Below, piece after piece: positions 48,165 to 57,095 of a stretch of 64,000 nucleotides of DNA. The position numbers were made by a program, and so were the translations under genes. The notes under the pieces are model-generated. The model was not told where the DNA came from. It searched no databases and worked only from the letters and a program-made list of their open reading frames with translations. Origin of the DNA: Bacillus sp. J37. GTDB lineage: Bacteria; Bacillota; Bacilli; Bacillales; Bacillaceae. The stretch spans positions 1-64,000 of the forward strand of contig NZ_JAEK01000014.1 in NCBI RefSeq assembly GCF_000518865.1, in the 5' to 3' direction. Numbering within the stretch: position 1 is the first letter of the stretch; each line of letters starts with the position of its first letter.

Positions 48165-48290
48165 CCTCATGAAGTGGGACTTCCAACAGTGAGGGTTTTC
48201 TCCATCCCCATTGTTGGTTAGCTAGACTTATCAGAACTTTACGTGCAGTTACTCCCTACTTATCTTCCTTGCTTATTGCCTGTTAAGGTG
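48165..48290. repeat. Structured intergenic element, possibly a repeat remnant
   Basis: Between ylaN and ftsW, CCAACAGTG and CATTGTTGG-type arms (48187-48232) form a GC-richer hairpin with inner AGGG/CCCC pairing. It is followed by a stretch that looks conserved (GCAGTTACTCCC, CTTGCTTATTGCCTGTTAAGG). It resembles sequences I have seen repeated in Bacillus genomes near transposase-like genes, but no transposase is present. Nature uncertain. Confidence 0.4.
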
Positions 48291-48301
48291 TGTTAGTGAT
48301 T

Positions 48302-48338
48302 AAAAAAACCCAAACTAATAAAATTAGCTTGAGTTTTT
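48302..48338 (-). terminator. Terminator after ylaN
   Basis: Imperfect stem AAACTCAAGCTAAT / ATTAGTTTGGGTTT followed by seven T residues on the minus strand, 6 bp past the ylaN stop. Confidence 0.75.
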
Positions 48339-48343
48339 AGTCA

Positions 48344-48625
48344 TTATTTTGTTGTAAATGCATCATGTAATGCAGACAACTCACGCTCCAATGTATCGAG
48401 CAGTTCTTTACCCTCATGTTCCTCTACAAGGCCAAGTCTTACAGCAAAGTCTATTTCTCTAGATAAACCAAACATTTGTGTATCTAAAACCTCTTCATAA
48501 AGTGGACATTGAGGCATTGTTAAATTATCCATTTGAACCTTGATCAGTCTCATGATCTTATCAGCATCTGCCTTAAGTACCGCAAGTGCTTTATCTCGAT
48601 GATTAACAGCAATCTCAGACGCCAA
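48344..48625 (-). CDS. ylaN: YlaN, iron-responsive Fur-interacting protein family
   Basis: A 93-residue helical protein essential under iron limitation in B. subtilis. Recent work describes YlaN as binding Fe(II) and acting with Fur. The sequence [30 protein letters not shown] and the C-terminal [12 protein letters not shown] match the family. The start is TTG at 48625 with GGAGGG six bases upstream. Function is taken from the family. Confidence 0.92.
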   Translation of the reverse strand: MASEIAVNHRDKALAVLKADADKIMRLIKVQMDNLTMPQCPLYEEVLDTQMFGLSREIDFAVRLGLVEEHEGKELLDTLERELSALHDAFTTK

Positions 48626-48834
48626 TTTAATCCCTCCGTTTCCGAGCGATTACCCTATTATATATTTTAATATTAAGCCCATTAAGAGAAAAAAGCAAGG
48701 ACAAACCGCCTAAAGAAAAAGTTTTGCTCAAAAATAAAAAAGATATTAAGTAATTGTGTTCAAATATCCCAATATATGTGACAAAATTTACATAAAAGCT
48801 TATACTTATTTTGATGAAAAGGGGTGTAAGTTGA

Positions 48835-49332
48835 ATGAATTCAATAATTTTACTAAAAGGCAAGGTGGATTATCAAATCACTTTAGATCCTGGTGTTTGG
48901 ATATTTGATGATAGAAAAATTGATCTAACAACTTATTTTCAACAAGAGCAAGTTGAAAAAGATGAACTGGAAGAATATACAAAGGCTGTTTCTAAACATT
49001 GGGAAAGGGAAATTAGAGAAGGTGCTGTTTTTCCTCCAACACTTAAAACTGAACAAAAATACGAAAAAATAAAAGTTTTAACTGGTACTTTTGGAATACC
49101 GTTTAAGCCTTTCCTTTTGAATGCTGAAGTTCACGATGATGCTACAGAGGTAAAATTAATAACAGAAGATCAAGAAATTACAGTACCTCTTTCAGAAGCT
49201 CTTCAATTTATTTTTGGATTTAGCAAAGAAGGTAAACCATTAACAAATGATGGACCAGTCCATGTCTATTTTGGAGATGGGTCAAATTTAAAAAATCCGA
49301 TTAAAAACGTAAAAGAAATTTTAATCCAATAG
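48835..49332 (+). CDS. ylaL: Conserved protein YlaL
   Basis: A 165-residue soluble protein with the segments VDYQITLDPGVWIFDDRKIDL near 11-31, KHWEREIREGAVFPPTL near 54-70 and the C-terminal VYFGDGSNLKNPIKNV. It matches B. subtilis YlaL in length and place. No enzymatic motif is visible. GGGGTG lies eight bases before the ATG. It is divergent from ylaN. Confidence 0.85.
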   Translation: MNSIILLKGKVDYQITLDPGVWIFDDRKIDLTTYFQQEQVEKDELEEYTKAVSKHWEREIREGAVFPPTLKTEQKYEKIKVLTGTFGIPFKPFLLNAEVHDDATEVKLITEDQEITVPLSEALQFIFGFSKEGKPLTNDGPVHVYFGDGSNLKNPIKNVKEILIQ

Positions 49333-49341
49333 CATCCATCG

Positions 49342-49376
49342 GAAAATGAGCCAACTATGGTAGTTAGCTCATTTTC
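49342..49376. terminator. Bidirectional terminator between ylaL and ylaK
   Basis: GAAAATGAGC-AACTA/TAGTT-GCTCATTTTC stem (one mismatch) with a 3-base loop; followed by TTTTCTTTT on the plus strand. Confidence 0.8.
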
Positions 49377-49410
49377 TTTTCTTTTATTCTTTTACTAGAA
49401 AAGATAGCCA

Positions 49411-50739
49411 TCAGAGCAAATCTGCTGCTAATTGAGCTAACCCTGAGCGCTCACCCTTCACTAATTTTACATGTCCTGCAATTGGTTGATCTTTGAATTT
49501 TTCCACCACATAGGTTAGCCCATTGTTATATTCGTCTAAATACGGATGGTCTATTTGCTCCGGATCTCCCATTAAAACAATTTTACTACGTTCCCCTACC
49601 CGAGTTAAGATTGTCTTCACTTCGTGTTTTGTTAAATTTTGAGCTTCATCAATAATTATGATTTGGTCAGGAATACTTCTTCCCCTTATATAGGTTAATG
49701 CCTCTACTTCGATAGACCCCATACCTGCCAAAATGGCATCTAGTTCACCCGGTTTTTTCGTATTAAAAAGATATTCTAAATTATCAAATATAGGTTGCAT
49801 CCAAGGCCTGAGCTTTTCCTCTTTTTCTCCGGGAAGAAAACCTATATCTTTGCCGACTGGAACAATAGGCCGGGCAACAAGCAACTTTTTATATGTGCCT
49901 AAATCTTCTGTTTGCATAAGTCCGGCCGCTAAAGCAAGCAATGTTTTCCCGGTACCGGCTTTTCCAATTAAAGTGACTAAAGGCAAGTCCGTTCTTAGCA
50001 AAAGTTCCAATGCCATTGTTTGCTGAACATTCCTGGGTCTTATCCCCCAAATATGATCATGGTCAAAAACCAGACGCTGAATTTTTTTCCCTGTATGATC
50101 TACCTTTCCAATTGCTGATGAAGATCCACCTAAAGCATCTTTCATAATGACAAACTGATTGGGATAGAAAGGATGATTTGTAATTTCAGATAAAATTAAT
50201 TCATTTTTTTCGTAAAATCGATTTAAATTTTCCCCACTTATATATAAGTCAAGAAAACCTGAATAAATATGATCAATCTCAACCACTCGATCACTTAGAA
50301 AATCCTCGGCTATTAATCCAATAGCATCCGCTTTGACTCGTACCAGCGTATCTTTACTAACTAAAATGACTGTTCGTCCATCTTCCTTCGTTTGCTCCTC
50401 TAACGACAAGTTCTTTGCTACAGCTAAAATTCGGTTATCATTCGTTTTCTCAACAAAAATCTCTTGCAACTGATGAAATGACCGATGGTTAAGTTCTATT
50501 CTTAATGAGCCACCATTCGTCAATGGGATCTTTTCATGTAATTTCCCTGTTTCTCTAAGTTGATCAATCAGTTTTGAAACTTGTCTAGCGTTTCTTCCAA
50601 TTTCATCCATATAGCGTTTTTTTGAATCCACCTCTTCCAAAACGACTGCTGGAATAACAACCTCATTTTCCTCAAATGAAAAAATGGAATTCGGATCTTG
50701 CAATAATACATTTGTGTCTAGAACATAAATCTTCCTCAA
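49411..50739 (-). CDS. ylaK: PIN-PhoH fusion protein YlaK
   Basis: A 442-residue protein with an N-terminal PIN nuclease domain (Asp8 in YVLDTNVLL, about 1-150) and a C-terminal PhoH-type P-loop ATPase domain with Walker A GKAGTGKT at 259-266 and Walker B IIIIDEAQN near 358. PIN-PhoH (PhoH2) proteins act as RNA helicase/ribonucleases in some bacteria. The start is TTG with GGAGG seven bases upstream. Function in Bacillus is not settled. Confidence 0.93.
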   Translation of the reverse strand: MRKIYVLDTNVLLQDPNSIFSFEENEVVIPAVVLEEVDSKKRYMDEIGRNARQVSKLIDQLRETGKLHEKIPLTNGGSLRIELNHRSFHQLQEIFVEKTNDNRILAVAKNLSLEEQTKEDGRTVILVSKDTLVRVKADAIGLIAEDFLSDRVVEIDHIYSGFLDLYISGENLNRFYEKNELILSEITNHPFYPNQFVIMKDALGGSSSAIGKVDHTGKKIQRLVFDHDHIWGIRPRNVQQTMALELLLRTDLPLVTLIGKAGTGKTLLALAAGLMQTEDLGTYKKLLVARPIVPVGKDIGFLPGEKEEKLRPWMQPIFDNLEYLFNTKKPGELDAILAGMGSIEVEALTYIRGRSIPDQIIIIDEAQNLTKHEVKTILTRVGERSKIVLMGDPEQIDHPYLDEYNNGLTYVVEKFKDQPIAGHVKLVKGERSGLAQLAADLL

Positions 50740-50882
50740 ACCTCCGCCTCCTACTCCGTTGCTATTTTTTTATGGAGTGAAACAATTAGGGTGAAAAAAG
50801 TCAAGCTGTGAATGAAGCGTTGCTAAAATATATGAAAGAATGAATAAAGATAGAAGGTTTATTAGACAATAAAAATTAAAAA

Positions 50883-50958
50883 GCAGGAAAAAACCTCTTT
50901 CAGCACTTTCATATTGTTCATTCTAGAAACAAAAGTGTTATTTCAAAAAGATTCCTGC
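50883..50958. repeat. Long-loop inverted repeat upstream of ylaJ
   Basis: GCAGGAA/TTCCTGC arms enclose 62 bases with an inner CACTTT/AAAGTG stem. It lies in the divergent ylaK-ylaJ gap, so it is not a gene-end terminator. Seven-base arms may be chance. Confidence 0.35.
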
Positions 50959-51015
50959 AAGACTTAACACCATATTCTACTATTTAGTTCTTCATTAGAA
51001 TAAAGGAGAGATGAC

Positions 51016-51618
51016 ATGAAATTTTTACTTACGATATTGTTAATTTTAACCCTGGCCGGATGTACAGCTAATCAAGGTGCTCCAAAAACAGATCAGGAAA
51101 AAGATAATGGCAGCGAACCGATTAACGTTAAAAACAGTGTAGAAGAACATGTAGATCGTAAGTCCGGGCAGGAAATTTCAAAACATCTTGTTGACCTTGC
51201 AAATGAAATTCCTGAAGTAAATGATGCGACTGCTGTAGTTCTGGGACCATATGCCGTAGTAGGCATAGATGTTAATTCCAAACTGGATCGTAATAAAGTG
51301 GAGACAATTAAATATACAGTTGCAGAGAGTCTTATGCATGATCCATATGGCGCTAGAGCAATTGTTATCGCTGATGCTGATACAAACGTTAGATTACGTG
51401 AAATGGCCAACGATATACAAGAAGGGCGGCCGATTGTTGGAATACTTGATGAATTAGCCGCTATTGTCGGCAGAATCGTACCGGAAATACCAAGTGAGAT
51501 TCTTGATAATCAACAAAAACAACCTACCAACCAAAATAATGATCAGTTAAATGAAGAAGAACAACAAAAATTGGAAAAAGAACAACAAGATCAATCCAAC
51601 AATCACCTAAATAAGTAA
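51016..51618 (+). CDS. ylaJ: YhcN/YlaJ-family sporulation lipoprotein
   Basis: A 200-residue lipoprotein with signal peptide and lipobox LAGC (Cys about 16). The YhcN/YlaJ domain (about 45-155) contains VVLGPYAVVGIDVNSKLDR and the RVPEIPSEI-like end. The C-terminal 40 residues are Gln/Asn/Glu-rich and low-complexity. Members are made in the forespore or found in spores and influence germination. Ribosome binding site AAGGAGAG. Confidence 0.9.
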   Translation: MKFLLTILLILTLAGCTANQGAPKTDQEKDNGSEPINVKNSVEEHVDRKSGQEISKHLVDLANEIPEVNDATAVVLGPYAVVGIDVNSKLDRNKVETIKYTVAESLMHDPYGARAIVIADADTNVRLREMANDIQEGRPIVGILDELAAIVGRIVPEIPSEILDNQQKQPTNQNNDQLNEEEQQKLEKEQQDQSNNHLNK

Positions 51619-51626
51619 ACGATAAA

Positions 51627-51710
51627 AAAGACTGCCTATTCGCTATCCTAAGACCTTTTATCATCCATTGGTAAAGTGATCTCTTGATGGTGAATCATAT
51701 GGCAGTCTTT
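51627..51710. terminator. Long-loop inverted repeat between convergent ylaJ and the PNPOx gene
   Basis: AAAGACTGCC/GGCAGTCTTT (10 bp) arms enclose 64 bases. The plus-strand end is followed by GTTTTATATA and the minus-strand end by TTTATCG. A bidirectional terminator is likely. Confidence 0.6.
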
Positions 51711-51713
51711 GTT

Positions 51714-52172
51714 TTATATATAATTCTTCAATGCATCTAATACTTGTTTATCAAGTTTTGCAGCTGCTTTTTCATCATATGTTTTTTCATATTGGGGTAC
51801 GGTCGAAATTTTCGAACCATAGAACATAACATCTCTTACTTCTACAATAGATAGTTCTACCAATACTAGTTTTAATGGAACATTCTTTAATTTTTCATTA
51901 TTTAGATGTGCATTTCCATTAATGGAGTATGTTGATTCGTTAGCAATTAAAGTTAAAACAACAGCAGGATGTTTCTTTATATTCTCAACAATTCTTGACT
52001 TTTGATCTATCGCAATTAATATACGATTTTGATCTGGTGCAAATACCCATGATATTGCACTTACATTTGGTGAGCCTGTTTCATGATCGATTGTAGATAT
52101 TGTTACAAAACGTTCATTTTGTAACTCCTGAAATAATGGATCGATGAGTGCTGTTTCTACTCTATTTGCCAT
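51714..52172 (-). CDS. Pyridoxamine 5'-phosphate oxidase-like (split beta-barrel) protein
   Basis: A 152-residue protein with the FMN-binding split-barrel pattern: FVTISTIDHETGSPNVSAISWVFA near 22-45, then ILIAIDQKSRIVENIKKHPAVVLTL near 51-75. ATG 52172 follows AAGGAAGGG; the longer frame to 52292 has no ribosome binding site. Whether it binds FMN, heme or F420 cannot be told. I do not recall it in the B. subtilis ylaI-ylaJ interval. Confidence 0.82.
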   Translation of the reverse strand: MANRVETALIDPLFQELQNERFVTISTIDHETGSPNVSAISWVFAPDQNRILIAIDQKSRIVENIKKHPAVVLTLIANESTYSINGNAHLNNEKLKNVPLKLVLVELSIVEVRDVMFYGSKISTVPQYEKTYDEKAAAKLDKQVLDALKNYI

Positions 52173-52266
52173 TTCAACCCTTCCTTTCCACTTTATACAA
52201 ATATCATACCTGTTTTTTTCACTTTTTCCAACAAAATATATACAGCTAAATCTTTTCATCTTTCTA

Positions 52267-52275
52267 TGGTATAAT
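52267..52275 (+). promoter_or_regulatory. Extended -10 promoter for ylaI
   Basis: TGGTATAAT, a TGN-extended perfect -10, about 90 bp before the ylaI ATG; -35 weak. Confidence 0.55.
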
Positions 52276-52364
52276 AATTTTTGTCTAACCAACCAACAAA
52301 AAGGATTCCCTTATCTACATTCATACGGAAACAAACAAGGCAGATTATCTAATAGAGGTGTTTT

Positions 52365-52565
52365 ATGAAAGTGAAATGTGTTATATGTGACCTTGTAGAA
52401 TCAATAGTAGATGAAACTTTAGTCGCAAAAAGATTAAGAAATCGCCCCATTCATACATATATGTGTACTGCATGCCAAGATCGAATTACAGAGAAAACAA
52501 AAGCCAGAGTGGCAACGGGGAAGTTTCGCTTTTACCGTGATAAAAAGAATGACGACAATTGGTAA
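52365..52565 (+). CDS. ylaI: DUF2197 zinc-ribbon protein YlaI
   Basis: A 66-residue protein with two CxxC pairs (CVIC at 5-8, CTAC near 34-37), indicating a zinc ribbon, and a basic C-terminus (RVATGKFRFYRDKK). Ribosome binding site GAGGTG. It matches B. subtilis YlaI in length and place. Function unknown. Confidence 0.92.
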   Translation: MKVKCVICDLVESIVDETLVAKRLRNRPIHTYMCTACQDRITEKTKARVATGKFRFYRDKKNDDNW

Positions 52566-52620
52566 GAATTCAATTTGAATTCTTTGAGGATTCATACGGG
52601 TTGCTTTACTCAGTTATCTA

Positions 52621-52674
52621 TTAAAAAGAGTAAGACCAGGTTTTGATTGAAAAACCTGGTCTTACTCTTTTTAA
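52621..52674. terminator. Strong bidirectional terminator between ylaI and ylaH
   Basis: A perfect 24-bp inverted repeat (from TTAAAAAGAGTAAGACC) around a short loop; flanking A and T runs serve both convergent genes. Confidence 0.93.
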
Positions 52675-52676
52675 AA

Positions 52677-52994
52677 TTAACGAACATCTTCTGTCTCTTG
52701 ATTTTTAGATTGATGAAGACGGATCTTGTAGATAATTAGGATTAGAGCTGCTACTACCAATCCTTCTGCAACAGGTAAAAAGATTCCTAAAAATGTCAGT
52801 ACTGTACAGCCAAGCGCTAAGAATGTATATATAACAGCTGACTTTAATATCGGTAATTTTTTAGCAAATCCCAGCTTATAAACTAAAATTGATAGAAACA
52901 AAATTGTCAAGTACAACATCCACATTCCTACCTCTGGATGATCAATTACACGATATAAGCTTGGAAAAAAAGACAATCTTTCTGAAACATCCAT
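52677..52994 (-). CDS. ylaH: YlaH-like membrane protein
   Basis: A 105-residue protein with three transmembrane helices (about 25-42, 50-68, 73-92) and the N-terminal [21 protein letters not shown] 52994, with AAAGGAGGAC upstream, gives the same length as B. subtilis YlaH; the longer frame is not needed. Function unknown. Confidence 0.92.
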   Translation of the reverse strand: MDVSERLSFFPSLYRVIDHPEVGMWMLYLTILFLSILVYKLGFAKKLPILKSAVIYTFLALGCTVLTFLGIFLPVAEGLVVAALILIIYKIRLHQSKNQETEDVR

Positions 52995-53180
52995 CACCTT
53001 GTCCTCCTTTAAAATAAAAGTGTAAGGCACTAAGTATTCGGCGATACGCATTAGGCGAATAGGAATAGAAGGTGTACCTAGCTTCAATTCCTATATGACT
53101 AGACTCCAGAGCAGATATTGCCTGGAGCCAGACACCAAAACTACGTACAAAATTTCATACATTATTACACCTTAAAGAAA

Positions 53181-53225
53181 TAGGCTGATTCAAAACCAAA
53201 GAATCCTCCAGTAGAATCAGCCTAA
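53181..53225 (-). terminator. Probable terminator after typA
   Basis: TAGGCTGATTC/GAATCAGCCTA (11 bp) with a 22-base loop, 14 bp past the typA stop; followed by TTTCTTT on the minus strand. Confidence 0.7.
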
Positions 53226-53238
53226 TTACTTCTAATTA

Positions 53239-55080
53239 TTAAATCCCAGCTAATTTCTTTTTCTTAGCTGCTTTTTCACGTTCATTTTTATCAAGAATTT
53301 TCTTTCTTAATCGAATGGATTCCGGAGTTAGTTCACAATATTCATCATCATTTAAATACTCTAATGCTTCTTCCAATGACATAATACGTGGTTTTTTCAT
53401 CGTACTCGTTTGATCTTTTGTGGCAGAACGGATATTTGTCTGTTGTTTCATTTTACAAATATTAACGACTAGATCATTTTCACGAGTATGTTCTCCCACG
53501 ATCATTCCCTCGTATACATCAACACCAGCTTCAACAAAAATGATTCCTCGGTCTTCAACACCTTGGATACCGTATGTTGTTGATTTTCCATTTTCCATTG
53601 AAACAAGTACACCTTGGCGACGACCGCCAACTTTACCTGGTTGCATAGGTTGGTAGCTATCAAAAGTGTGGTTGATAATACCAAAACCACGAGTTAAAGA
53701 CATAAACTCTGTAGAATAACCAATTAAGCCACGTGCAGGAACATTAAAGATTAAACGAACTTGACCATTACCGTTATTGATCATATCAATCATTTCACCT
53801 TTACGTGCTCCAATCGATTCCATCACACCACCTGTGTGTTCTTCAGGGACATCAATTTGTACTCGCTCAACAGGTTCACATCTTACACCGTCGATTTCCT
53901 TAACGATAACTTCCGGCTTCGATACCTGTAATTCGTAGCCCTCTCGGCGCATATTTTCAATTAAAATTGAAAGATGTAGCTCCCCACGGCCTGAAACAAC
54001 CCAAGCATCTGGAGAATCAGTTGGATCAACTCGTAAACTTACATCAGTTTGAAGCTGAGATAATAAACGTTCCTCTATTTTACGAGCAGTAACAAACTTA
54101 CCCTCACGACCAGCAAATGGACTGTTGTTAACAGCAAATGTCATTTGTAAAGTTGGTTCATCAATACGTAAAATCGGAAGAGCTTCTTGATGTTCAACCG
54201 GACAAACTGTTTCACCGACATTAATATCTTCCATACCAGATACAGCTACCAGATCTCCTGCAATAGCTTGTTCAACTTCAACACGCTTTAATCCTTGGAA
54301 ACCGAATATTTTTGAAACACGGAAGTTTTTGATTGATCCATCAACTTTCATAAGTGATACTTGTTGTCCTACTTTCATTGTTCCACGGAACACACGGCCA
54401 ATTCCAATACGACCTACATAATCATTGTAGTCCAGTAAAGCTACTTGGAATTGAAGAGGCTCCTCTTGGTTGTCTATAGGTGCAGGAATGTGATCAACAA
54501 TAGCATCGAATAAAGAAGCCATATTTTCCTCTTGATCAGCCGGATCCGGGCTTGTGCTAGCTGTACCATTTATTGCAGAAGCAAACACTACCGGGAATTC
54601 TAATTGTTCTTCATTCGCATCAAGTTCAATAAATAAATCCAACACTTCATCAACTACTTCTGATGGACGAGCAAAGTCACGGTCAATCTTATTGACTACA
54701 ACAATTGGTGTTAAATTTTGTTCCAATGCTTTCTTCAATACGAATCTTGTTTGTGGCATACAGCCTTCATATGCATCAACAACAAGCAAAACACCATCAA
54801 CCATTTTCATGATACGTTCTACTTCTCCACCGAAGTCAGCGTGTCCAGGAGTATCCATGATATTGATACGTGTGTCTTTATAATTAATTGCAGTATTTTT
54901 TGCTAAGATTGTAATTCCACGTTCTCTCTCAATATCATTTGAGTCCATTGCACGCTCAGCAACTTGTTCATTTGTACGAAAAGTACCAGATTGATGTAAC
55001 AATTGGTCAACCAAAGTTGTTTTCCCATGGTCAACGTGGGCAATAATAGCAATGTTGCGAATATCATTTCGAAGTTTCAC
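53239..55080 (-). CDS. typA: Ribosome-associated translational GTPase TypA/BipA
   Basis: A 613-residue EF-G-like GTPase that binds the ribosome and supports 50S assembly and stress or low-temperature growth. G1 is AHVDHGKTT at 14-22, G2 contains RGITI, G3 is DTPGHADFGGE near 76, and G4 is NKID near 129. Domains II, III, V and the BipA-specific C-terminal domain follow (GRQGVLVSMENG, SLEEALEYLNDDE). The start is GTG behind GGAGAT. Corresponds to B. subtilis ylaG. Confidence 0.98.
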   Translation of the reverse strand: MKLRNDIRNIAIIAHVDHGKTTLVDQLLHQSGTFRTNEQVAERAMDSNDIERERGITILAKNTAINYKDTRINIMDTPGHADFGGEVERIMKMVDGVLLVVDAYEGCMPQTRFVLKKALEQNLTPIVVVNKIDRDFARPSEVVDEVLDLFIELDANEEQLEFPVVFASAINGTASTSPDPADQEENMASLFDAIVDHIPAPIDNQEEPLQFQVALLDYNDYVGRIGIGRVFRGTMKVGQQVSLMKVDGSIKNFRVSKIFGFQGLKRVEVEQAIAGDLVAVSGMEDINVGETVCPVEHQEALPILRIDEPTLQMTFAVNNSPFAGREGKFVTARKIEERLLSQLQTDVSLRVDPTDSPDAWVVSGRGELHLSILIENMRREGYELQVSKPEVIVKEIDGVRCEPVERVQIDVPEEHTGGVMESIGARKGEMIDMINNGNGQVRLIFNVPARGLIGYSTEFMSLTRGFGIINHTFDSYQPMQPGKVGGRRQGVLVSMENGKSTTYGIQGVEDRGIIFVEAGVDVYEGMIVGEHTRENDLVVNICKMKQQTNIRSATKDQTSTMKKPRIMSLEEALEYLNDDEYCELTPESIRLRKKILDKNEREKAAKKKKLAGI

Positions 55081-55184
55081 TATTTCATCTCCTAAAAATG
55101 TATAATAACAAGAAAAAGCAACCTAAAGGCTATTCTTGCTGTATTCTGAGGTAATATATTCATTATTTCAAAATCACCTTCGAT

Positions 55185-55193
55185 ATTATACCA
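55185..55193 (-). promoter_or_regulatory. Extended -10 promoter for typA
   Basis: Minus-strand TGGTATAAT, about 105 bp upstream of the typA start; -35 poor. Confidence 0.55.
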
Positions 55194-55280
55194 TAAACAA
55201 TCTAGAAAAGCTGAAAGTTTTTAAGTAAACTGTAGAAAGATGTAAAAATATCTGTTTTAAGGTTGGGAGCTGTCTGTATA

Positions 55281-55466
55281 ATGAAACCAGGAAAATGGAT
55301 TTTTCTCGTATTAGCTATTTTAGCAGCTGTATGTATGGCTGGTATTGGAATTGCCATTGGCGAACGAAGCATCGCTGGGATCCTTTTAGCCATTATCGGG
55401 TTAATCGGTATAATGGCTACGGGTTTTATTTTCAAAAGAAAAATGCGCGAAAAAGGTTTAATTTAA
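55281..55466 (+). CDS. ylaF: DUF5325 small membrane protein YlaF
   Basis: A 61-residue protein with two hydrophobic helices (about 6-25 and 30-50) and a basic tail (FKRKMREKG). The GIAIGERS motif lies between the helices. ATG 55281 follows GGGAG by 11 bases; a TTG at 55263 is an alternative start. Divergent from typA as in B. subtilis. Function unknown. Confidence 0.8.
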   Translation: MKPGKWIFLVLAILAAVCMAGIGIAIGERSIAGILLAIIGLIGIMATGFIFKRKMREKGLI

Positions 55467-55505
55467 ACAAAAAGAAGGGATCAATTAGATTCCTTCTTTT
55501 TGTTT
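55465..55505. terminator. Bidirectional terminator between ylaF and GNAT gene
   Basis: AAACAAAAAGAAGG/CCTTCTTTTTGTTT (14 bp) with a 13-base loop. It overlaps the stop codons of both flanking genes. Confidence 0.85.
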
Positions 55506-55971
55506 ATAGAGGTAAAACTAATATCATGTACTCCTTTTTTGTTCCTTCATTTTTCTCAACTTTTAATTGTTCGAATCCACATTTCCCCAAAAATTGTATC
55601 CAAGGATCCCGCTGAATTGGACAACCCGCAAACAATACTCTATAATCCTTTTTTAATAATTCTTCCTTATACCGAGCTATTATCATCTTTCCAAAACCTT
55701 TGTGATGTTTTGAAGGATGAATTAAGATGGTTCCAATCCAAGGCTTTTCATTCGACGGTGACCACTCAACCATGAAGCTGACACCTACATTTTTGTCAGA
55801 CTCATCAGACCAGATTCTCCACTGTCCTTTATACATAGAGTATGAAAGTAAATAAGTCTCCAGCTCGACACTCATACATTCCTCTTCCTGCCACTCCGGA
55901 CTAGCATCGATTAATTCCTGAAAAAATGGGAGGTCTTTTGACTGAAGTTCCCGTGCCTTAATTTTCGTCAC
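55504..55971 (-). CDS. GNAT-family N-acetyltransferase
   Basis: A 155-residue acetyltransferase: N-terminal ARELQSKDLPFFQELID, acetyl-CoA motif HPSKHHKGFGKMIIARYK near 87-104 (HKGFGK is the Q/RxxGxG/A variant), and the terminal FLGKCGFEQL. The start is GTG at 55971, overlapping the yktC stop (GTGA), so it is translated with yktC. Substrate unknown. Confidence 0.85.
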   Translation of the reverse strand: MTKIKARELQSKDLPFFQELIDASPEWQEEECMSVELETYLLSYSMYKGQWRIWSDESDKNVGVSFMVEWSPSNEKPWIGTILIHPSKHHKGFGKMIIARYKEELLKKDYRVLFAGCPIQRDPWIQFLGKCGFEQLKVEKNEGTKKEYMILVLPL

Positions 55972-56759
55972 TTATTTAAATATTCCTCAATAATATGTTG
56001 GTGCAAATGCTTTTCACCGATAAAGAAGCTGTTTTTGGAGATTAGGTCTAGCGGCTCTCCATCTAGTGTAGACACACTACCACCTACTTCTTCAATTAAG
56101 ATAATGCCCGCTGCGAAATCCCATGGAGCCAATCTCATTGTTATGTAAGCATCTAATCTCCCTGCTGCAACATATGCACATTCAATTGCAGCGGAACCAT
56201 AGGAACGTGTTCCCCGTACCTTTTTTACAATTGGGATAATAACATTATGATCAAATCGTTTATTTTCAGTTACCCAAACCGGATTTATACTTATAACAGC
56301 TTCCTCAATTTTAACTTGATCAAGCTTAGGCAGCGGCACTTCATTCATATATGCTCCATTACCCTTAAATGCATGATAAAGCTCTTCATGAACAACATCA
56401 TAAATTAGTCCTATGTATCCCACACCATCACCATAAATGCCAATTGATATTGCAAAATTACGCTGTTGGTGAACAAAATTCATCGTTCCATCAATTGGAT
56501 CTATAATCCATATAACTCCATTCAGATCCGTAACCTCATCACCATAGCCTTCTTCTCCAAGAATCCGATGATCGGGGTATGTTTCTTGTATTTTGCCGAT
56601 AAGAAATTGCTCTACTTCCTTATCCATATTTGTCACCAGATCATTGGGATTTGATTTATATTGAATAGAAAGTGTTGATTCAAATGATGATCTAATGATC
56701 TCTCCGGCTTCTTTTATCCATTTTTTTGCGTGTTGATCAATTTCATGCCAATTCGTCAT
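55968..56759 (-). CDS. yktC: Inositol monophosphatase family protein YktC
   Basis: A 263-residue Mg-dependent phosphatase of the IMPase/SuhB family. Metal-binding motifs are GEEGYG near 68, WIIDPIDGTMNFVH near 83-96 and APWDFAAGIILIEE near 207-220. Ribosome binding site AGAGGTAG. Substrate could be inositol phosphate, PAP or FBP-type; B. subtilis YktC has inositol monophosphatase activity. It precedes a GNAT gene with overlap. Confidence 0.92.
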   Translation of the reverse strand: MTNWHEIDQHAKKWIKEAGEIIRSSFESTLSIQYKSNPNDLVTNMDKEVEQFLIGKIQETYPDHRILGEEGYGDEVTDLNGVIWIIDPIDGTMNFVHQQRNFAISIGIYGDGVGYIGLIYDVVHEELYHAFKGNGAYMNEVPLPKLDQVKIEEAVISINPVWVTENKRFDHNVIIPIVKKVRGTRSYGSAAIECAYVAAGRLDAYITMRLAPWDFAAGIILIEEVGGSVSTLDGEPLDLISKNSFFIGEKHLHQHIIEEYLNK

Positions 56760-56855
56760 TTTGCTACCTCTTTTCTATGTATCAATCCTACTTACTATTT
56801 TTAGGATACTGTAATGAATTAACTGAAATCAAGTAAGAGTACCTTTGTCGCGCAG

Positions 56856-56886
56856 ATAAAAACGAACCTATTCGCGAGGTTCGTTT
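56856..56886 (-). terminator. Terminator after ykzI
   Basis: AAACGAACCT/AGGTTCGTTT (10 bp) with a 7-base loop and TTTTTATC on the minus strand, 20 bp past the ykzI stop. A GCAGATAAA direct repeat flanks the stem. Confidence 0.85.
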
Positions 56887-56906
56887 GCAGATAAACTTAT
56901 CTCCAT

Positions 56907-57095
56907 CTAGGCCTGGAGCTTCATCCACTCTTTTCTTAACTTCTCTAATTTTTGTTTACACTCTATTTTTTTCTTTTGATCTTTATTTTGCATTGCCTCA
57001 TAAAGGGTGGCTAATTCGTAATCAAGTTCGAGTCTTAACACCCCAATACGATTATTCATCATTTTCTGACCACTCGTCTTTACAATTTGTTTCAT
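56907..57095 (-). CDS. ykzI: Small coiled-coil protein YkzI
   Basis: A 62-residue charged, helical protein (GVLRLELDYELATLYEAMQN then KKKIECKQKLEKLRKEW). ATG 57095 follows AAAGGGGCGG. B. subtilis ykzI encodes a small protein at the same place between yktB and yktC; the symbol rests on that synteny. Function unknown. Confidence 0.75.
   Translation of the reverse strand: MKQIVKTSGQKMMNNRIGVLRLELDYELATLYEAMQNKDQKKKIECKQKLEKLRKEWMKLQA

Noticed and set aside
48627-48863. 78-codon minus-strand frame upstream of ylaN
   Set aside because: It overlaps the ylaL start and promoter, with low-complexity hydrophobic translation and no ribosome binding site.
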